A stretch of 64,000 bases of DNA. Source: Lepidostoma basale (Eukaryota; Arthropoda; Insecta; Trichoptera; Lepidostomatidae). A model generated the notes under the pieces. That model ran no database searches, was not told the DNA's origin, and worked only from the letters and a program-made list of their open reading frames with translations. Position 1 is the stretch's first letter, and every line of letters starts with the position of its first letter. Shown in pieces: positions 21,390 through 31,880 of this stretch. The translations under genes were made by a program, and so were the position numbers. Where the stretch lies: the NCBI GenBank assembly GCA_022606425.2, contig JAHDVF020001045.1:744001-808000 (forward strand), given 5' to 3'.

Positions 21390-21735
21390 TCAAATTAAAT
21401 CAGTTTATTCTCTCAAAAGACATTACAAACAGCAATTATAGTTTAAGACGTAGAGAGATGGTTCGACTTTAGGAATACAAGATACTCTCCAAAGTTAATA
21501 GTATTTGTCTTCTGAACGTACTTTCAAGAAAATAAAAGACGTCGATCTCCGAAGCTATCATGTTCCGCAGTTTGATTGCTCTCTCCATATTGGGAGATAA
21601 AACAGTCTGTTCTGACGCTGTCGAAGATAACCATCCGTAACATAAAGATGGATACCTTCCAAGATGAATTCTCGAAGAATCCCCTGACAAGTCTGAAGAA
21701 ATGGGTTCACTGTAAAAAGATTCACATCAAAAAGT
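21390..21735 (-). mobile_element. LINE-D 3' fragment
   Basis: Left end aaattaaatcagtttattc is the 3' UTR. Minus-strand coding scraps read LYVTDGYLRQRQNRLFYLP, MIASEIDVFYF and STFRRQILLTLE. Frame breaks fall between them. Confidence 0.75.
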
Positions 21736-22130
21736 AAAAAGTTGGAGAAGGCCGTGTTCCTTATCACGTATCACTTACGAATAGAGACAAACAAAATGTC
21801 GTTACCGCACCAGCGACCGTCCGCCACCCGACCCGCCCTCTACGGGTCTCGCCCGCAAACTACAAACAGAATAGTGTGACCGGACCCTAATGCAATAAGG
21901 CTATATTTACACTACTTCAGCTTGGAAGCTCCGTAACCTGTAACTTTAGCGACGAATTGATAAAAATGTACGGGGAACTCTACTATAGCACACTCAAAGT
22001 ATATTATTAGTATACTTGTAATCATTGCAATTAATAGATTAATAAAATATTAAAAGTGGTATACATGTATATGATAAAGTATAAAATGCAAATAAATATA
22101 AGTAATGAATGAAAGAAAATAGTACATTCA
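21736..22130. other. Unassigned with CpG-rich patch
   Basis: About 21.80-21.89 kb (ccgtccgccacccgacccgcc and following) is strongly GC- and CpG-rich against the AT-rich background. It ends in gtgtgaccggaccc. Possibly the end of an unplaced DNA transposon; not identified. Confidence 0.35.
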
Positions 22131-22810
22131 AAGTATTTAAGATAATCAAATGATTTTACTGAAATCTCTTGATGGAAGTTCATTTTAAATAATAATGAAA
22201 TAAAACGATGTTTTTTAACTACTTCCACTTTTGTCTTTATTTAGACAGCGACCCGTTTCGCCAGGCTCGCTGGCATCGACAGACTGGTAACACTATTGTA
22301 AACTTAGTCCTTTATATACATACAGATCAGGGGTGGTAAACATGATTCTATACAAAAATATTCTTCAAATATTTATGTAAAATTTTCTGAATTTAACTAT
22401 TGGTATTACAGGTATTCTTGGAGGTTCGTATTTAATACAATGGGTTTTAATTTAATTTTGTTTTAAATTCAGTAATAATTAAAACAAAATTACCATTTTT
22501 TCAAACATTATATATGAATATGTAAGAGATAATAAAAATTAAAACCCATTGTATTAAATACGAACCCCCAAGAATACCTGTAATACCAATAGTTAAATTC
22601 AGAAAATTTTACATAAATTTTTGAAGATTATTTTTGTATAGAATCATGTTTACCACCCCTGATCTGTATGTATATAAAGGACTAAGTTTACAATAGTGTT
22701 ACCAGTCTGTCGATGCCAGCGAGCCTGGCGAAACCGGTCGCTGTCTAAATAAAGACAAAAGTGGAAGTAGTTAAAAAACATCGTTTTATTTAATTATTAT
22801 TCAACGTATT
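22131..22810. repeat. HHR-P long foldback (605 bp hairpin)
   Basis: Arms at 22195-22456 and 22535-22800 are inverted copies of each other with few mismatches. They are separated by a ~78 bp AT-rich loop that contains a smaller palindrome of its own. Each arm contains a ribozyme-like core, the ataaagacaaaagtgg flank and ~170 bp of extra sequence (ggtggtaaacatgattc) absent from the short hairpins. The left outer flank carries the complement of ccatcaagagatttc. Confidence 0.9.
22703..22743 (+). ncRNA. Hammerhead-like core, ACCGGU type
   Basis: Order of elements: CAGT (helix I), CTGTCGA (consensus CUGANGA; A6 is U here), helix II GCCAG / CTGGC, GAAA, then the self-complementary ACCGGT and C as the predicted cleavage nucleotide, then GCTG pairing with CAGT. 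The A6 change would be expected to impair catalysis. The inverted arm has a mirror copy near 22248-22288. Confidence 0.55.
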
Positions 22811-22837
22811 TGTTATTATTGTTTTCATGGGCACGCT

Positions 22838-23460
22838 AAGGTCACCCCTAATTGGCTACAGTAAAGATTTCGAAAAAGAAGAAATCATACAGTCTGCAAC
22901 ATTATAGTAAAATCGGATCGAATTTTTTCCGCATTTAAAATCAGGTAATTGTTCTCACGAACGGATTTCAATTTCAATTTCAATTTATTTTTTTAAATCA
23001 TAAACATTACAGTATATAACCAAAGCGCTTATGACTATACAGGTAGGTAAGAAAAACTATTTTAGGATACTCTCCACTATCATAAAATGAACCAACGGTC
23101 CGCTTCAACACACTTTTATCAAAATCGTCAATATTGGTGACAGTTTCTGGTTTCTTAAAATTTGCTCTTGGTGTACAGGGCCTGCCGAATTGCAATAATT
23201 CAGTCTTTATTCGGTCCACTGTCGCTCTACTCACACCACAAATAAACGCGGCCGTGCATACGTTGTGAATCACTGTTGGAGTTTGAGGGCTAATATCGCC
23301 ATGTAATTTCTTCAAATCAACGTTAAAAAATAAACTATCCATAGTGCGCAACGAGTGGTGACACACGAATGTATTTATTTAATTGCTGTAAACACATTTA
23401 TAGCAACAACAAAAAAAACACGCACTGCAATTGGTAAAAACCAATCATTAGTGACCCATC
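22838..23460 (-). mobile_element. Tc1/mariner-superfamily (IS630-like) element remnant
   Basis: Surrounds the transposase fragment. Imperfect inverted ends: ggtcacccctaattgg at 22840-22855 against ccaatcattagtgacc at 23441-23456, 12 of 16 positions complementary. Most of the gene between them is missing, so this is an internally deleted copy. Confidence 0.5.
23007..23366 (-). pseudogene. DDE transposase N-terminal fragment
   Basis: The 119-codon minus-strand frame reads VIHNVCTAAFICGVSRATVD, RIKTEL and later NIDDFDKSVLKRTVGSFYDS, GEYP. The first part looks like a helix-turn-helix (GVSRATV) and the second like the DxFDxxxxRRxxxxFY linker that precedes the catalytic domain in IS630/Tc1/mariner-like insect transposases. 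The DDE domain is absent and the frame ends in unrelated codons. I am fairly confident of the superfamily, not of the family. Confidence 0.55.
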
Positions 23461-23569
23461 ATACATATCATAACGTACAGATCATATAAAATCATTATAG
23501 TCGATCGTATCGTATATCGATCGACGAAAAAATCGATAACGGTCGCTTCCCATCCCTATCTCTATTGAC

Positions 23570-24237
23570 ATTTATGGCCCCAAGACTCAGTTTAAAACGG
23601 CCAGAGTATAGTGTGAATGGTGAAAATCTGGAACAAGTAGATGAGTTTATATATTCAGGTAGTATGTTTACAGAGGATGGGCGAGTGGAGAGGGATATTG
23701 AAAGACGGGTGGGGCAGCAACCAAGTGAAAGGTGCACTTAAAGTTGTCAGCGCAAACAATAGCCCATTCAAAAAAACTAAAATGACAATGCACAATGGTG
23801 TTCTTGTACCGACCCTTATTTATGGAAGCGAACCATGGAACAGGCAAAATAAGGATGAAAGTAGCATAAATGCAATAGAAAAACTGTGTATAATAGTGTT
23901 GAATGAAAATATAAGAAGTGAATGCGGTGCGAATGAAAGTGTTATGAACAAAATAATGAAAGGATCATTTAAATGGTTTGGACACATGAAAATAATGAAT
24001 GAATAAAGAATGTTGAAGAAAGTTGAACAAAACGACGTGAACGGAGTTAGAAATAGAGGAAGAACAAAAAAAACGTGGCATGATCGTATATATAGTATAT
24101 ATAGAGTCGGAGAAATCGACGTGCATGACACGAAGTAGAAAGTTGGGAAAGCTAGAGAAATATGTCAGAAAAGAACAGTGTGGCGATCCATTATTTCTGC
24201 TTACCCCTTCAGAGAGATGGCGTGATGGTTAGTTAGT
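23570..24237 (+). mobile_element. LINE-A C-terminal copy
   Basis: Contains VNGENLEQVDEFIYSGSMFT, EDGRVERDIERRVG, then MHNGVLVPTLIYGSEPW, INAIEKL, SVMNKIMKGSFKWFGHM, and a decayed 3' block ending gagatggcgtgatggttagtt. The 121-codon frame at 23641-24006 covers the middle. Several stops and frameshifts. Equivalent to the post-YADD part of the RT ORF. Confidence 0.85.
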
Positions 24238-24499
24238 CACACAAGATAATATAAAAGTGTATGTTTCAACGCAAAACGTTGCATATATTTTATTAATTAT
24301 TTTATCTTGTTACACATGGAAAAATTCTTGCAGAACGTAATTGAAGAGACAGATACAAATGGAGTGGTATTAAGCTGGAGACGGGAAATAGAACAACATA
24401 GAGGCTGTGTGCACGACGTGTGTGCTACGGTATTAGAAAAATCTTGCAAAATATATTTTTTTCATGAATTAGAAAAATGTTTTTTGCACTATTGAGATT

Positions 24500-24640
24500 A
24501 TTTTTCTCGTTTTTATATTATAGTTTCATACCTTCATCATCGGGAGAACAATTAATAAACATTTTATATCGTATTTATTGTTTCCTCAACAATGTTTTTT
24601 AAACTCTATTGTAACAATGGTGCAAATATCTAAAGCATTT
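24500..24640 (-). repeat. HHR-like remnant
   Basis: The minus strand reads CGATGATGAAGGTATGAAAC, so core and GAAAC are juxtaposed with helix II collapsed. Flanked by cgagaaaaataa-type sequence seen at other copies. Confidence 0.45.
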
Positions 24641-24850
24641 TTAAATTTCATTTGATAATACCTTGTCATTCACATAAATTATATTATAACATCTGTCAAA
24701 ACTGACCATATTTGTAAACAATTTTATAATATTTTTAATATTTATATAATATCACTGATGAAGGGCTGTTTAGTCCGAAAGATGTTTGATATTTAATTTT
24801 TTAATAAATGTGAGTGTTGTATACAAAGCATATAAAAAAAATAAACATTA
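24641..24850 (+). repeat. HHR-P-like element (GATGTT type)
   Basis: Shares blocks with the 61.9-62.1 kb copy: acatctgtc, ttgtaaacaa, attttataatattttt, the ribozyme core, tttaattttttaataa, and tatacaaagcatata. The two copies define a family of at least ~200 bp with the ribozyme near its middle. Confidence 0.7.
24748..24793 (+). ncRNA. Hammerhead ribozyme-like motif (best in window)
   Basis: All core parts are in order: AATATCA (helix I strand), CTGATGA (exact consensus), helix II GGGCT / AGTCC closed by GTTT, GAAA, a short GATGTT replacing the usual self-complementary ACAUGU, then TGATATT, which pairs over seven bases with AATATCA. Helix III would be minimal, as in dimer-forming hammerheads of Penelope-like elements. 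Pairings are read directly; cleavage is inferred. Confidence 0.75.
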
Positions 24851-25030
24851 AAAATCTACAACACAAAGTAGATATAATTAAACTACTTGAAAGTATTAAT
24901 TGTTTATATCGTTCTCGATGATGAAGGTATAATACCTTCGAAACATTTCGAGAAAATAAACTCGTGTGTGAAAAAAACAGTTTTTGGGTTAATAAAAATA
25001 TATATTATAGTGTTTTATTATACAAGAATT
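24851..25030 (+). repeat. HHR-P-like element (CGATGATGAAGG type)
   Basis: Core near 24917-24958: TTCTCGA, TGATGA, hairpin aaggtataatacctt, CGAAACATTTC, with outer TTCTCGA / TCGAGAA pairing. The nucleotide before UGAUGA is A rather than C. Followed by aaaataaactcg and a gtg(t)gaaaaaaacag block shared with the 4.0, 48.7 and 52.1 kb copies. Confidence 0.65.
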
Positions 25031-25194
25031 TTCCTTGGAGAATTCTGCAAAATAAAAAATATATTACGGTTTTTAATTCATGGTTAAAATAATTTATACA
25101 TGAGCTCGTGTTGTCAATATTTTTAACCAAATAACGAAGTGGTTGGTAGTCCATTGTTTTGACCGAAAGACTACGATACTTCAATATTATTAAA

Positions 25195-25345
25195 TGTATT
25201 TTTTACAACACTTATAATATCACAATTTTTAAATGTACGCTTTTTGAGAATGCCGCGATAACTGTTTCGCCAAGCGATGTTGGCATCATCAGGTGTTTCA
25301 AACAATTACTACTGTTGCGTGTAACACCTGATAACGCAATGAAGT
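25195..25345 (-). repeat. HHR-P-like element (GCCAAC type)
   Basis: Shares ttataatatcacaattttt and the core with the inverted pair at 36.0 kb. Single arm, no inverted partner close by. Confidence 0.65.
25247..25296 (-). ncRNA. Hammerhead ribozyme-like motif
   Basis: Minus strand: ACAC, CTGATGA (exact), helix II GCCAA / TTGGC with a six-base loop, GAAAC, then AGTTATC in place of AGCTGTC. The helix III palindrome is therefore damaged while core and helix II are intact. Confidence 0.7.
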
Positions 25346-25852
25346 TAAACATTTAGAAATGCTTTATTTTATAGAGCGCATCGTTTTTAAAAGTGCAAAG
25401 AAGGTGTTAAGCCATTAAACGAGTTGAAAATAACTAATTAATACAAATTAGCTAACAGAAAAACCGTTGCGTGTTCCAGCGAGATAACCCTAATTATCTA
25501 TTAAGCTAACACAACACACTCTGCGTAATTAAAACGAATCCTTTGTTTCTTAGATTCACCACCGGGTAACAACCGCCTCCTCGAGAAGCGAAAAGGGTCC
25601 TTAATGACGAAACAATCGCGATAAAAGTCCCTCCTTAGCGGGATAACCAAAAGGGCGACTTTTCCGAAACATTTCAATCTTGTTTTACACCCCATTTGTG
25701 TTGAGAGTCATCTTCGCGTGAAATTGGAGCCCGGATGGATGGTCCAGACACTCCGTTGTGAGAAGAAGCGGATATTTTCAATACGATAAGCAAAATCCGC
25801 ATCCATGGGTCAGAGTAGAGATGTGAGTAAAATGTGTATGAGAATTTAAAAT
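25346..25852. other. Unassigned
   Basis: Less AT-rich than average around 25.5-25.8 kb. A 64-codon minus frame has no recognised motif. Confidence 0.35.
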
Positions 25853-25863
25853 ATTAAAAAACT

Positions 25864-27026
25864 TTTTAATTGTATCTCAATAGAGACGAAGAAACAAACT
25901 GGAAACTGAATATGGATGATCAAGGTGTTTACAGGACTTATGACCTGTCATTGGTTGGGTTAAGCGCACGCTTTATGTAATTACAACATTCCCCATTCCA
26001 CCATTGTTATTATGATCATGTATGATACATTTTTTGAAGTTGTATATATACTCCAAATTCATACTTATCTTCACGTGGCAGTTCCAGTTAGCCATCTATG
26101 TAGATTTGATTGTACTAATTAATTTTTTATGATTAATCTATACAATCCATCCACTAACGCCATCTATGAAGAATGATTGTTTAGCATTTAGCAAACTACT
26201 TTATTAACACAATGCGAAGAGGCTACCGCCTCCTATCGCACTGTTAGAAGTCGCCTGGAGTATCCACTCCTATTTTATACGCCAAATAATTGACCAGAAT
26301 ATTTACAAATATTTTGTGAAATGTATACTTACATCTGTATACGAATCCTGGATTTTCACCTGTGGGTGGTTAATTTAAATTTTTAATTGTATCTCAATAG
26401 AGACGAAGAAACAAACTGAGACAAAAAAAAAAAAAAAAATTTAAATTAACCACCCACAGGTGTAAATCCAGGATTCGTATACAGATATAAGCATACATTT
26501 CACAAATATTTGTAAATATTCTGGTCAATTATTTGGCGTATAAAATAGGAGTGGATACTCCAGGCGACTTCTAACAGTGCGCTAGGAGGCGATAGCCTCT
26601 TCGCATTGTGTTAATAAAGTAGTTTGCTAAATGCCAAACAATCATTCTTCATAGATGGCGTTAGTGGATGGATTGTATAGATTAATCTTAAAAAATTAAT
26701 TAGTACAATCAAATCTACATAGATGGCTAACTGAACTGCCACGTGAAGATAAGTATGAATTTGGAGTATATATACAACTTCCAAAAATGTATCATACATG
26801 ATCATAATAACAATGGTGGAATGGGGAATGTTGTAATTACACAAAGCGTGCGCTTAACCCAACCAATGACAGGTCATAAGTCCTGTAAACACCTTGATCA
26901 TCCATATTCAGTTTCCAGTTTGTTTCTTCGTCTCTATTGAGATACAATTAAAAATTTAAATTAACCACCCACAGGTGAAAATCCAGGATTCGTATACAGA
27001 TATAAGTATACATTTCACAAATATTT
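25864..27026. repeat. PAL-1 palindromic element, long
   Basis: A ~526 bp unit (start tttaattgtatctcaatag, end cacctgtgggtggttaattt) runs forward at 25867-26392. A second unit begins in direct orientation (26393-26420) and collapses into an A run. An inverted copy follows at 26437-26955, itself followed by the end of another inverted unit to 27026. The unit-to-unit junction sequence is the same on both sides. The direct repeat attaaaaaact lies at 25853-25863 and 27027-27037 and may be a target duplication. No coding frame. Class unknown. Confidence 0.85.
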
Positions 27027-27039
27027 ATTAAAAAACTAC

Positions 27040-27240
27040 TTAATACAAATTAAAACGTCTGTTGTCTAGAAATTTTATTATTATAACGAGTCATTTCCAT
27101 AAATTATAATAAAACTTCAAGAAAACAGACGTTTTCATTCGTATTAATTATTAAATATAGAGAATTGCATCGTTGTTCAAGAAATGATAAAAAATATATA
27201 TTATTATACCTAACTGTTTGTTTTAATACTTGTATTATAA
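27040..27240. repeat. HHR-T foldback
   Basis: Arms meet around 27106: aaacgtctgttgtctagaaa and cttcaagaaaacagacg. The central box cgagtcatttcc has lost GAAAC. Outer block gttcaagaaatgat on the right only. Confidence 0.65.
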
Positions 27241-27324
27241 ATATTAACTCAAAGAGCTATTTATAAACGTGTTATGTTCGTTGATTTTACTTATTAATGT
27301 ATAAATCACTCTTCCGTTTATAAC

Positions 27325-27615
27325 AAACTAACAAACTAACCATCCCGACAGTTATCCGAAAGGGTGGGAAGAGAGAATGGACCGCCACACCATTATTTCC
27401 GTACTTACTTCTCTCTGATTTCTCTCCTCCATCTTCCTATATTTCCTGTTCCATTCGCATCGTTAACGTATATTTTCTTCATTCTTTCTTTCCATGCATC
27501 CCAACTATCTTAATGAATTTGCATTTGACATCTATCATATTTCTCAAAAAGATACATTTTTACTGCATTTCTTCTAATTTCATTCATATTTTGCCAGTCA
27601 CACGTACAGCACTCC
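27325..27615 (-). mobile_element. LINE-A minus-strand copy
   Basis: Tail complement acaaactaaccatcc, terminal block gggtgggaagagagaatgg, then the RWFGHM and upstream regions. Heavily deleted in the middle. Confidence 0.7.
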
Positions 27616-27984
27616 TAGAGCCGAAACCATCCCTACAGCTAAATATTCATCAATAGAATGATTTTTTTGAAAGCACCCAACCCTGCAGTAGATTGTGTTC
27701 TGGGCATCTACTTGGAAAATTAGTATGGAGATCTATTTTTAGAGAGAAAACAAAAAATATGTATATTTTTCACGTTACTTTCTATTTCCAAACATTGTTT
27801 ATTAAATTCACGCATGTTAAACAATATGAAAGATTTTTTAATATTTCTTTTTAATTCACATTATTGAGATAACTACTTTTTGGAAGGAATTATAATATTG
27901 GGTTTTTCGGAATTAGTTTTTTTATGAAAATAAAACACAATTTTCTTAAAGTAAATAATTTTTTTATTTAATTATGTTTTGTCT
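27616..27984. other. Unassigned
   Basis: AT-rich. No clear element. Confidence 0.3.
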
Positions 27985-28738
27985 TTTTTGGTCCAATATT
28001 TTTTGCCATCTTTCTGGCAGTAGCATGATTCCAAACTCACATTTTTTTCGTTTCTTCTAGTGATTTTTTACCTGCTCATTTGAAGTAAAGGTTTTACTGT
28101 CTAAAAAAAATTATAGAGACCGAAACAAACAATAATCAGAAGGTACAATATCTGGATAATATGGTGGGTGTGGCAGTATAACCCAACCAAGCTCTAAATT
28201 TTTTGGCCAGTTAACAAATTTGTTTGAGGTCTTGCATTATCTTGGTGGAACACTAGACCTTTTCTATTGATCAATTCTGGGCTTTTTTGTTTAAGTGAAT
28301 CATTCAATTTGTCCAGCTGATGATAGTAGATTTTTAAATTGATCGTATCGTAGAAACTAAAAAAAACGATTCCTTTGAAATCCCACCAAATAGAAAGCAT
28401 CACCTTTTTTCGTTTATATCGGTTTACGAAGTGCTTTGAGCCGGTTCACCTGTTTACTCCATAAGCTCTTGCTTTTAACATTGTTGTAGATGATGCGCTT
28501 CAAAATGGAACGAAAACTCATATTTCGAGCTTTGAGATTAAATCTAGGTGTTTCAAATGATCATGAACGGTCTGATTTGTTAAATTTAATCGCTCAGTGA
28601 TTTCACGAGATGTCATAAGCCGGTTTGCTTCAACTAATGCCTTTATTGTGTCTTCATCAGCTTAAAATGACCTTCCAGAACGTGATCCATCTTCAAACAC
28701 ATGGGATATTTTTTTTCTTGCTTGAACAGCATTTTAAC
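27985..28738 (-). mobile_element. Degenerate mariner element
   Basis: Minus-strand mariner lacking recognisable terminal inverted repeats. It contains the transposase pseudogene described separately. The left boundary is set by the last transposase residues (complement of IMLLPERWQK near 28.03 kb), the right by the EDGSRSGR linker. A gatggttagttagtaag scrap immediately right of it may be a LINE-A tail. Confidence 0.75.
28000..28735 (-). pseudogene. mariner transposase pseudogene
   Basis: In order on the minus strand: EDGSRSGR linker; ADEDTIKALVEANRLMTSRE and ITERLNLTNQTVHDHLKHLD (second helix-turn-helix); a decayed middle; MLSIWWDFKGIVFF; LNDSLKQKSPELINRKGLVF; HQDNARPQT (second catalytic Asp). 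After a frameshift come LPHPPYYPDIVPSDYCLF, where the third Asp follows PS, and finally CYCQKDGKKY / LPERWQK. The PHPPYSPDxxPSDYHLF form places it in the SETMAR/cecropia-like branch of mariners. First Asp region lost. Many stops. Confidence 0.8.
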
Positions 28739-29049
28739 CTCTTGATGGTTAGTTAGTAAGTTTAGTTTGAATTGACCGATTTCAGCAACACGATCGTGTC
28801 AATTGTAATTTCATCATCACAAACAAGTCAATTGTAACGTAAACTTAACTAAACTAATACTGAATAAACAAGTAAAATATTACAATAGATGAAAAGGAAA
28901 TTGGTTTTTTGTTCACTTTACGAACTGTATTTTGCCATAATTTGACCATGAAAAATATTTTTTCTTTACGAAATATGGTTATTATATCTATTTTGTATTA
29001 TTTTAATAATTATTCGCTTCCACTCAAACTTCATTAGAGCAATATATTA
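28739..29049. other. AT-rich unassigned
   Basis: Apart from the TTAG-like scrap at its left edge nothing is recognised. Confidence 0.3.
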
Positions 29050-29051
29050 TT

Positions 29052-29478
29052 ACTTCTTCTTGTTCTTCCTTGTTGTAGACCTATGTGGTCTGTTCTTCAG
29101 AGTATTGCTCTTCCTGTGAGGTAGACTCCCAGCTGTCCTTCCATTTTTTAGAAGGTCTTCCATGAGGACGAGTCCCATGAGGCTGATTATGTAGTGCAAT
29201 ATAGGAGAGTCTGGTGGTGTCCATTCTTTGAACATGACCGTACCAGTTCCTTTTTCGCTGTGTGCTCCATCTTATAATATCCTCAACCTCACATATCTCT
29301 CTTATTTTGGTATTCCTCGCGCGATCTCTCAGTGTTTTTCCTGCTATCGTTCTCAGTGTCTTCATCTCGGAAGTCCTCAAAACTTGTTTGGTCTTTACTG
29401 TTCCTACCTTGCTTCGACACCATATGTTATTATTGGTCTTACGCATGCTTTATAGATTCTCATCCTACTCTTAATGGT
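29052..29478 (-). mobile_element. LINE-B 3' end
   Basis: The 121-codon minus-strand frame (29081-29446) reads KQVLRTSEMKTLRTIAGKTL, RDRARNTKIREICEVEDIIR, WYGHVQRMDTTRL, IALHNQPHGTRPHGRPSKKW and SWESTSQEEQYS. This is the intact version of the block that is fused to YADD at 4.7-5.1 kb. It ends in a GAA-type tail (plus-strand ttcttcttgttcttcc). Open across its length. Confidence 0.85.
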
Positions 29479-30727
29479 TTATTATTACCGGTGTCTTAAA
29501 TACAAAGTGTTTGATTCTTTTTAAACTTCATGAATTAAAAAAATGTTTACGCTAAATCCAAATGTATTTTACGGTATAACGTTAGGATCAAAAACAAAAT
29601 TATGTTACGGAAAACACAAATGATTTTTTTAAGGGCAAGTTATTGCCTATATTACGTGCTACAAATGACAAATGTAAACAAAATGTCGAGAATTTTTACA
29701 TTACCTATAGTCAGCGACCAAGGAGCAAGGGTGCTTTCTGTTAAAAAAATATATAGCCACAGTCCAGCATCATTTTGAGCTTATTGGACAAAAATTATTT
29801 TATGCTCTCCCAGAAAAGCTTGAAACAAGTGTCAAGAAATATAAACTTTCAATAAATAACTAAAAAACTTAGTGAACTTTAACAGACAATAATTTAGTGA
29901 CATTTAAGAGAAATCATCCGGATGAAAAATAAAAATTGCGCATATATATAATTTACATACAATAATACAATATTTAAAAAAAATTCTATGGGTAGAATAA
30001 AAAGACTCAACATTTTTTTTTTCGTCCATATATTTATAAAACACCAATATTTTAATGTAAACGAACAAACCGCAAAACACTTCACAAACTCGAATAAATT
30101 ATTCGGCAACATTTGTTTTACTACTTTCACTATCCATCTCATTTAAGTGAAGGGTATAAAGAACTGTTTGATATTCAAAGAGGCCGCACTGAAACCTCAA
30201 CTAAATAAACGCTTTTCTATGGAACATAGTTTTATATAATGGGCAAAGATAAAGAAAACGAAGAAGGTAAATCCAGATTAAGTATCTTTGTTCAATTTAG
30301 TGAGAGCTAATTTTCGATTTTAGTCCAAAAGCTAATGAGAAAATCGGGAAAAAAAACTCAAAGTTTTTATTTCTGATTAGTTCGATGGAATTACAACATT
30401 TCATTTCAACGACCCTTGACTTGAACGTTACGAGATGAATAAGCATTTAAGAACCAGGTTTAAAAAGAACTACTGGGTTTGATTGCTCTATCATTTACAT
30501 TTTTCATTATCTAAAATTTTAATTCGCATTAGTAGAGGATAAATCATTGATGAAAAAAATTACCAATCTTCATTATTTGTAGAGCAAACATAGTGACTAG
30601 TTATCTTATAGTTTAGTCTATATAGAGCAACAATCAAGTAATTAAAATCTTCCTTAAAAATAAACTCGTTACTAAAACGTAGGCTTAACCGGACAATAAT
30701 TTCATCCAGGGGACTTTGGATCTCTTC
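29479..30727. other. Unassigned
   Basis: Over 1.2 kb of AT-rich sequence without a recognised repeat, gene or RNA. Small open frames look random. Confidence 0.4.
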
Positions 30728-30731
30728 TTAA

Positions 30732-31515
30732 CCCTTAACGTACCGTGTTCAAAACAAAACGCTCGCTCCCATGTGGTAAATTCAGTTTACCGCTAACTTT
30801 ATCTAAATATCAAGCATATGACTCGATGAATCAAAATTTAATTTATGTCATCTTGTAGGGAATTTCATTAGGAATAGATCGATATCTATAACATACATGG
30901 ATTATTTGAAAAACATATCATTATTAATTTTTTTCTGGAACCATGCGATATCTGATATTGAATGCGTCACAGCATACGAGCAACTGGACACCAAGTATAA
31001 ACATGTCTCCGCGCAGCGGCCGGCGGGGCGAGACTTTACGAGATTTTACGTATGATAAAGGCACCTAGGCAAAATGTATAGTACGTTCAAGACAACGAGT
31101 ACGTATTAATATTTGTCCCTTTTGGTAAAGTGTTAATATTTTCACAGTTCTGATATTATTAAGTTGCGTGCTGCGTTTCCATCCACAGTCGGTATTATTA
31201 CGTACCTATTGAAAAGGCCAAAGATATAATTTATAATACGTTCAAAACAGCGAGTAAGTATTTGTCACTTTTGATAAAGTTGTAAATATTAGCAAAACAA
31301 ATTCTACCTTAACACGAATGAAGGTGAGGGCAGTCTTAGAAAATATTTTTTTTTGGGATGAAGGAAGTAATTTTTTGCTTTTTTTATTACGAAATATTGA
31401 GAACACTTCAATGGAGGATTACAATTTTTTTTATAATATTAGGGTCCATAGGTTTTAAGAAAATCAACTTTAAATTGGCAGTGGAAACTCAATTGACCAC
31501 ATGGCAACGCGACGG
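30732..31515. mobile_element. Candidate piggyBac-like non-autonomous element
   Basis: Flanked on both sides by TTAA (30728-30731 and 31516-31519), the piggyBac target. The left end reads CCCTTAACG and the right, inverted, CCGTCGCG. Both lead to a matching subterminal inverted repeat: CCATGTGGTAAATTCAGTTT at left (from 30769), and its near-complement within 31478-31505. It contains a local duplication of a ~70 bp block (31070-31140 and 31219-31292, sharing acgttcaa and agtatttgtc). No transposase. Confidence 0.5.
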
Positions 31516-31797
31516 TTAAACTATGTTCTGCTCATATTGTAGATTATATAATAAAATAAATTTAAATATTATTGTTTTAAATCTTTTATTTCAGTTCTAA
31601 AAATATTTAGTTTGGCTTTGCGCCTTACATTCGAAAAAATACCGATTCCTCTTCTGAAAATCAAATAAATAGATTTACAATTTTTTTGAGTTAGTCAACT
31701 TTTTCAATAGTAATTAAATAGGCACCTCTTCAGATTTATTATATATGAATTATTTTTAAAGAGAAGCTTATATGGGCCCAGAAAAAAGTATTGTTTA
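31516..31797. other. Unassigned
   Basis: AT-rich; nothing recognised. Confidence 0.3.
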
Positions 31798-31880
31798 TCA
31801 TCGAAGGTTGCAGCAGCTGCCGAAACCGGTCAAAACCAAAAATAAATTGATTAAATTCAAATATGTATAAAATAAGTGTA
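31798..31880 (+). repeat. HHR-P core fragment (ACCGGT)
   Basis: Contains ggttgcagcagctgcc (helix II-like palindrome), then GAAACCGGTC and aataaattgattaaattc. The CUGANGA strand is lost. Related to the 21.2 kb hairpin. Confidence 0.6.
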
